Of a stretch of 55,273 nucleotides of DNA, positions 54,715-55,273 are shown one piece after another. Numbering within the stretch: position 1 is the first letter of the stretch; every line of letters begins with the position of its first letter. The DNA comes from an uncultured Clostridium sp. GTDB taxonomy: Bacteria > Bacillota > Clostridia > Lachnospirales > Lachnospiraceae. Below the pieces are notes generated by a model that did no database searches, was not told where the DNA came from, and saw only the letters and a program-made list of their open reading frames with translations. The translations under genes were made by a program, and so were the position numbers. Location: NCBI GenBank assembly GCA_947178445.1, contig CAMWYJ010000018.1, forward strand, positions 1 to 55,273. Direction: 5' to 3'.

Positions 54715-55273
54715 ATGAATTACGGTTATTTTGACGAGGCAGCAAAGGAATATGTGATTACCCGGCCGGATACACCGGCACCATGGGCAAACTACTTAGG
54801 TTCGCCGGCATATGGAGCGATCATTTCCAACAATGCAGGCGGCTACAGTTTTGAAAAGAGCGGAGCAAACGGGAGGATCATCCGTTATGTCTTTAACCAG
54901 TTTGACCAGCCGGGACGTTACATTTATTTAAGAGATGATGATACAAAGGATTACTGGTCGGCATCCTGGCAGCCGGTTGGCAAGGATCTTTCTGTATATA
55001 AGAATGAGTGCCATCATGGTACCGGATATACAGATATGGTAGCAGAGTATGCAGATATCAAGTCAGAAGCACTTTATTATGTGCCGCTTGATAAGACCTA
55101 TGAGGTATGGAGACTGAAGGTGACAAATACATCGGACCGGAAAAGAAATATTTCTGCGTTTGGCTACTGTGAGTTTACCAATGACAGCAATTATGAGCAG
55201 GACCAGGTAAATCTCCAGTATACGTTATTCATTACGAAAACATATTTTCAGGGGAATAAGATCTTCCAGACGA
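54715..55273 (+). CDS. GH94 glycoside phosphorylase, cellobiose phosphorylase type (partial)
   Basis: The first 186 residues of a reading frame open to the window end. YVITRPDTPAPWANYLGS, NNAGGYSFEKSG and DYWSASWQPVG are hallmarks of the GH94 N-terminal beta-sandwich domain. GH94 enzymes split cellobiose or related beta-glucosides with phosphate in the cytoplasm. Cellobiose is the most likely substrate, but the catalytic domain is outside the window, so cellodextrin or other substrates are possible. AAGGAG at 54703-54708 precedes ATG 54715. Confidence 0.85.
   Translation, partial: MNYGYFDEAAKEYVITRPDTPAPWANYLGSPAYGAIISNNAGGYSFEKSGANGRIIRYVFNQFDQPGRYIYLRDDDTKDYWSASWQPVGKDLSVYKNECHHGTGYTDMVAEYADIKSEALYYVPLDKTYEVWRLKVTNTSDRKRNISAFGYCEFTNDSNYEQDQVNLQYTLFITKTYFQGNKIFQT

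Overview
The window reads as a stretch of chromosome from an AT-rich, endospore-lineage Clostridia, most likely a Lachnospiraceae member. The reasons are the clostridial gene order nusB-xseA-xseB-ispA-dxs-tlyA-nadK-argR-recN-spoIVB-spo0A, a complete spoIIIA operon, a Cys4-type L31, a DUF1385-prmC-prfA cluster, a giant SpaA-repeat surface protein and a GH94 (cellobiose phosphorylase type) gene at the right edge. Every supported gene lies on the + strand. I found no rRNA, tRNA, CRISPR array or transposase gene.

Layout. 1-221: end of a palindromic repeat and the rpmE promoter. 222-3567: translation block rpmE, DUF1385, prmC, prfA. 3582-12352: branched-chain amino acid genes leuC, leuD, leuB, ilvD, ilvB, interrupted by a secreted leucine-rich-repeat protein (after leuD) and a small nucleotidyltransferase-like gene plus a 209-bp MITE-like element (after leuB). 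12471-14748: serC-serA. 14918-17127: a two-component system. 17485-18576: asd, preceded by a second palindromic element and followed by a structured 3' region. 18821-20898: a trio of a truncated CobK-like protein, a YdcF-like membrane protein and a DUF4125 protein. 21032-21595: efp. 21790-27023: spoIIIAA-AH, which builds the mother-cell part of the feeding-tube channel. 26713-27586: an exact 436-bp tandem duplication covering the spoIIIAH end and the next promoter. 27564-36682: asp23-family gene and the nusB to recN housekeeping run. 36847-39921: spoIVB and two tandem spo0A-like genes. 40028-43778: glgA, rqcH, rpsO. 43962-52229: a 2755-residue adhesin. 52437-54527: pnp. 54715-end: partial GH94 gene.

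The genes fall into three working sets: biosynthesis of Leu/Val/Ile, Ser and the Asp family; translation and RNA turnover (L31, PrmC/RF1, EF-P, NusB, RqcH, S15, PNPase); and sporulation (SpoIIIA channel, SpoIVB protease, Spo0A regulators).

The most striking observation is the pair of adjacent Spo0A-like genes at 38281-39921. Both keep a nearly canonical Spo0A DNA-binding domain, but the first has lost every receiver residue needed for phosphorylation (Asn54 at the phosphoacceptor site, His8-His9 for the acidic pair, Ala for the Thr, Leu for the Lys). The second keeps Asp57 and Thr87 but lacks the paired acidic pocket and the Lys. If this organism has no canonical Spo0A elsewhere, sporulation or its remnant programme must be controlled differently from the standard phosphorelay. 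Other notable items are the exact 436-bp duplication, a MITE with a perfect 9-bp target duplication, a CobK-like protein whose N-terminal half is replaced by hexapeptide repeats, and a giant adhesin gene between rpsO and pnp, where pnp has its own promoter embedded in the adhesin terminator and a long leader hairpin.
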